From Candidatus Thiodiazotropha sp. (ex Myrtea sp. 'scaly one' KF741663) (lineage in GTDB: Bacteria > Pseudomonadota > Gammaproteobacteria > Chromatiales > Chromatiaceae), in assembly GCA_025655555.1 (NCBI GenBank), contig JAHXIQ010000001.1, positions 744,001-808,000 on the forward strand: a stretch of DNA of 64,000 nucleotides, given 5' to 3'. How positions within the stretch are numbered: the first letter of the stretch is position 1; the number at the start of each line of letters is the position of its first letter. Shown here one piece after another: positions 63,101-64,000 of the stretch. The translations under genes were made by a program, and so were the position numbers. Under the pieces are notes generated by a model, which made no database searches, was not told the DNA's origin, and was given only the letters and a program-made list of their open reading frames with translations.

Positions 63101-64000
63101 CTATCGGCCTTTATGAACTGAACCTTGACGGCAGCCCGAATCGTGACGCTGACAACTCAACCTATCCAGATGCAGGTGGCGATTTAGTCCCAACCTATAG
63201 TCAGACCGATATTGAGGAATTGGCCAAGGTCATGACTGGATGGGACCTGGTTGCCAATAATACATATGGTCGATTGGTCAATCGTGATGGAGATTACACA
63301 CAACAGATGGAGTTTACGTCTACGGAACACGAAGATGAATTGGAGGAAGGCGGGGATGGCAATGTCACCGTCATGGGTAATACCTTCGCACTGAACAGCG
63401 GCAGTGATGGCAGTGGTATGGATGCCGTGATTGACGTTCTGTTCAACCACCCCAACATAGCCCCTTACGTAAGCAAACATTTAATCCAGCGCTTTGTGAC
63501 ATCCAATCCCGATTCAGACTATGTGGCACGTGTAGCCACAGTATTCAATGACAACGGGAACGGCATCAAAGGTGATCTGAAATCGGTAATACGCGCCATC
63601 CTGTTAGACCCTGAGGCACGCGGTGACACCTATTTAACCAATCCTAACTACGGTAAAGCCAAAGAGCCGCTACTTGCTTTAACACACTTTCTCCGTGTCG
63701 CCAACACGTCACCACTGAATGGCTGGACCAGCCAAGGTGGCACCTCTATGGCAAATGTCTATTGGTTGCCAAGTCCAGAAAAATTTCTTGGTCAGGCACC
63801 CATGCGATCACCTTCCGTTTTCAACTTTTATAACCCTGATTTTGTACCCAGTGATAACCACTTTGCTACGAATTCACTCACGGGCCCTGAATACCAGATT
63901 CAGACAGACCAAATGCTGGTGGATTACAGCAACAGACTTCAAACACTGGTGCAGACCTACGAGAAGACAAAAATAGAACAGGTGGACGGAACGGATCCAG
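60166..64000 (+). CDS. DUF1800 lipoprotein with tandem 93-residue repeats (3'-truncated by window)
   Basis: Runs off the window after 1278 codons. Lipobox MISGC near residue 20 followed by GGGSS; an N-terminal region (about 25-310) with a carboxypeptidase-regulatory-like segment; four tandem Ig/cadherin-like repeats of exactly 93 residues (about 314-685), each starting AP-x-ADxDxG and ending TPQND-like; a He_PIG/cadherin-like domain (about 686-780); then the DUF1800 domain (from about 785; RLLQQATFGPT). Such proteins sit on the outer surface; DUF1800 genes usually neighbour DUF1501 genes, which may lie beyond the window. Start alternatives are 60145 and 60166; the latter has a GAAGAG sequence upstream. 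Confidence 0.9.
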   Translation, partial: MSQRNYINLLIILSLMISGCGGGSSDGANSGAVDKRISGTTAKGIIHNGIVEARKIENSQRVDTILASSVTDASGAYELVLPPDQTGMFELIVRGRADAISTMVCDAPSGCGSYTTYIGVGPFSSSDIAQADLNTNGLVDFGEPHPVDASFAMKSLRVVDTASITVTAHITPLTHLIAEIAYRDNRLTPSGLTAITDDIKVIYGLSSDPAVIQPIDLSDAPSAAAELDALPPEEREAALQASALFASIAEQANLNGETLVNALSVVASAAQNTLNGNPLNPQESLFNPSSLASLSNDVLAVADSGDLSAYINFAPIADADFGTTTEGSSTTIPVLDGDSDADNDNLSVTNLTTPNHGTAHLNNDGSVTYTHNGSETVSDSFTYTASDGVYDSAVTTVSVTITPQNDAPIADNDSGTVSEGGSVTITVLTGDSDAENDSLSVTNLTTPNHGTVSLNSNGSITYTHNGSNTISDSFTYTASDGISESAAATVSISVSPQNDAPIADNDSGTVSEGGSITIAVLTGDTDADGDSLSVTNLTAPGQGTAHLNNDGSVIYTHDGSETLLDSFTYTASDGVNLSAVATVSITILPQNDAPVADIDSGTVNEGGSVTIDILTGDSDAEGDSLSVTNLTTPNSGTVLLNSNGTVTYTHDGSETGSDSFTYTASDGSLDSNVATVNLTITPQNDPPIFSTAGVDADIPIGTAYTLIVAATDAENDLLTYTSTDLPTWLSFTPQTHTLTGTPTWKELAQPFTITLSVGDGTDTIDNTFTLTVQEPSVITDLMAYRLLQQATFGPTLNEMQNLQTIGLTAWLDNQLNMASAYDSGADDWKTHLERCIEIAITAEPATNWYGTAAFNEAVADGNADEYQMAAWWDNVLGNPDVSVSVGNDQLRQRMAYALSQLLVTSHTATPLNRRGESLAYYYDLLAKNAFGNFRTLLGEIARSPTMGVYLSHQGNKKANAADGTRPDENFAREIVQLFTIGLYELNLDGSPNRDADNSTYPDAGGDLVPTYSQTDIEELAKVMTGWDLVANNTYGRLVNRDGDYTQQMEFTSTEHEDELEEGGDGNVTVMGNTFALNSGSDGSGMDAVIDVLFNHPNIAPYVSKHLIQRFVTSNPDSDYVARVATVFNDNGNGIKGDLKSVIRAILLDPEARGDTYLTNPNYGKAKEPLLALTHFLRVANTSPLNGWTSQGGTSMANVYWLPSPEKFLGQAPMRSPSVFNFYNPDFVPSDNHFATNSLTGPEYQIQTDQMLVDYSNRLQTLVQTYEKTKIEQVDGTDP
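61105..62220 (+). repeat. Four tandem 279-bp coding repeats
   Basis: Units start at 61105, 61384, 61663 and 61942, each exactly 279 bp, inside the DUF1800 lipoprotein gene. Shared codon-level identity, for example the GATAACGACAGCGGAACAGT stretch in units 2 and 3, points to recent duplication or gene conversion. Confidence 0.9.

Overview
The window comes from the chromosome of a gammaproteobacterium, most likely a sulfur-oxidising member of the Chromatiales/Sedimenticola/Thiodiazotropha type. This is an inference from gene content and order: rsmD-coaD-Allochromatium-type ferredoxin, a pitrilysin pair divergent from ftsYEX-rpoH, a bioBFHCD operon, ubiCA, rpoZ-spoT, periplasmic rhodanese and TRAP transport. 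No rRNA, tRNA, prophage, CRISPR array or transposase was seen.

Layout. 0.3-3.5 kb: an L,D-transpeptidase faces a small Lpp-like lipoprotein, followed by gamma-glutamyltransferase. 3.5-7.6 kb (minus strand): M16 protease pair, rsmD, coaD, ferredoxin. 7.9-11.6 kb (plus): ftsY-ftsE-ftsX and rpoH, the last behind a CIRCE-like operator. 11.7-16.2 kb (minus): the biotin operon bioB-F-H-C-D with a BirA-type operator, divergent from comF. 17-20.9 kb: HDOD protein, GspB, ExeA/GspA and a Sel1 protein. 21.1-24.4 kb: exported rhodanese plus an exported thioredoxin-like protein ending in a DsbD-alpha-like domain. 24.4-29.7 kb: ubiA, ubiC, a beta-helix lipoprotein, recG. 29.7-32.6 kb: yjbQ, a 106-bp perfect inverted-repeat element and an EF-G gene.

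33.05-36.79 kb is the main accessory region: seven AT-rich gene cassettes, each ending in an integron attC site. The start of every cassette is complementary to its own R'' box, as expected of real IntI-mobilised cassettes, yet no integrase gene lies in the window. Almost all the cassette genes encode small membrane proteins or lipoproteins of unknown function.

36.9-49.2 kb returns to ordinary chromosome: a flavin-binding-type protein, RidA, a REC-PAS-GGDEF-EAL regulator, spoT-rpoZ, an AraC/MFS divergent pair, a beta-CASP nuclease and a GFA-family protein. 49.6-59.3 kb is a second island of interest: a tungsten/molybdenum aldehyde:ferredoxin oxidoreductase operon of the three-subunit type (polyferredoxin, catalytic subunit, FAD subunit) with its own MoaD-like protein, then an orphan protein, an SGNH hydrolase, a Tat-exported TRAP binding protein, a DctQ fused to a TM2 domain and coiled coil, DctM, and a putative molybdenum-cofactor carrier. 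The arrangement suggests uptake of an organic acid coupled to aldehyde/acid redox chemistry. The window ends inside a large lipoprotein with four exact 93-residue repeats followed by a DUF1800 domain.
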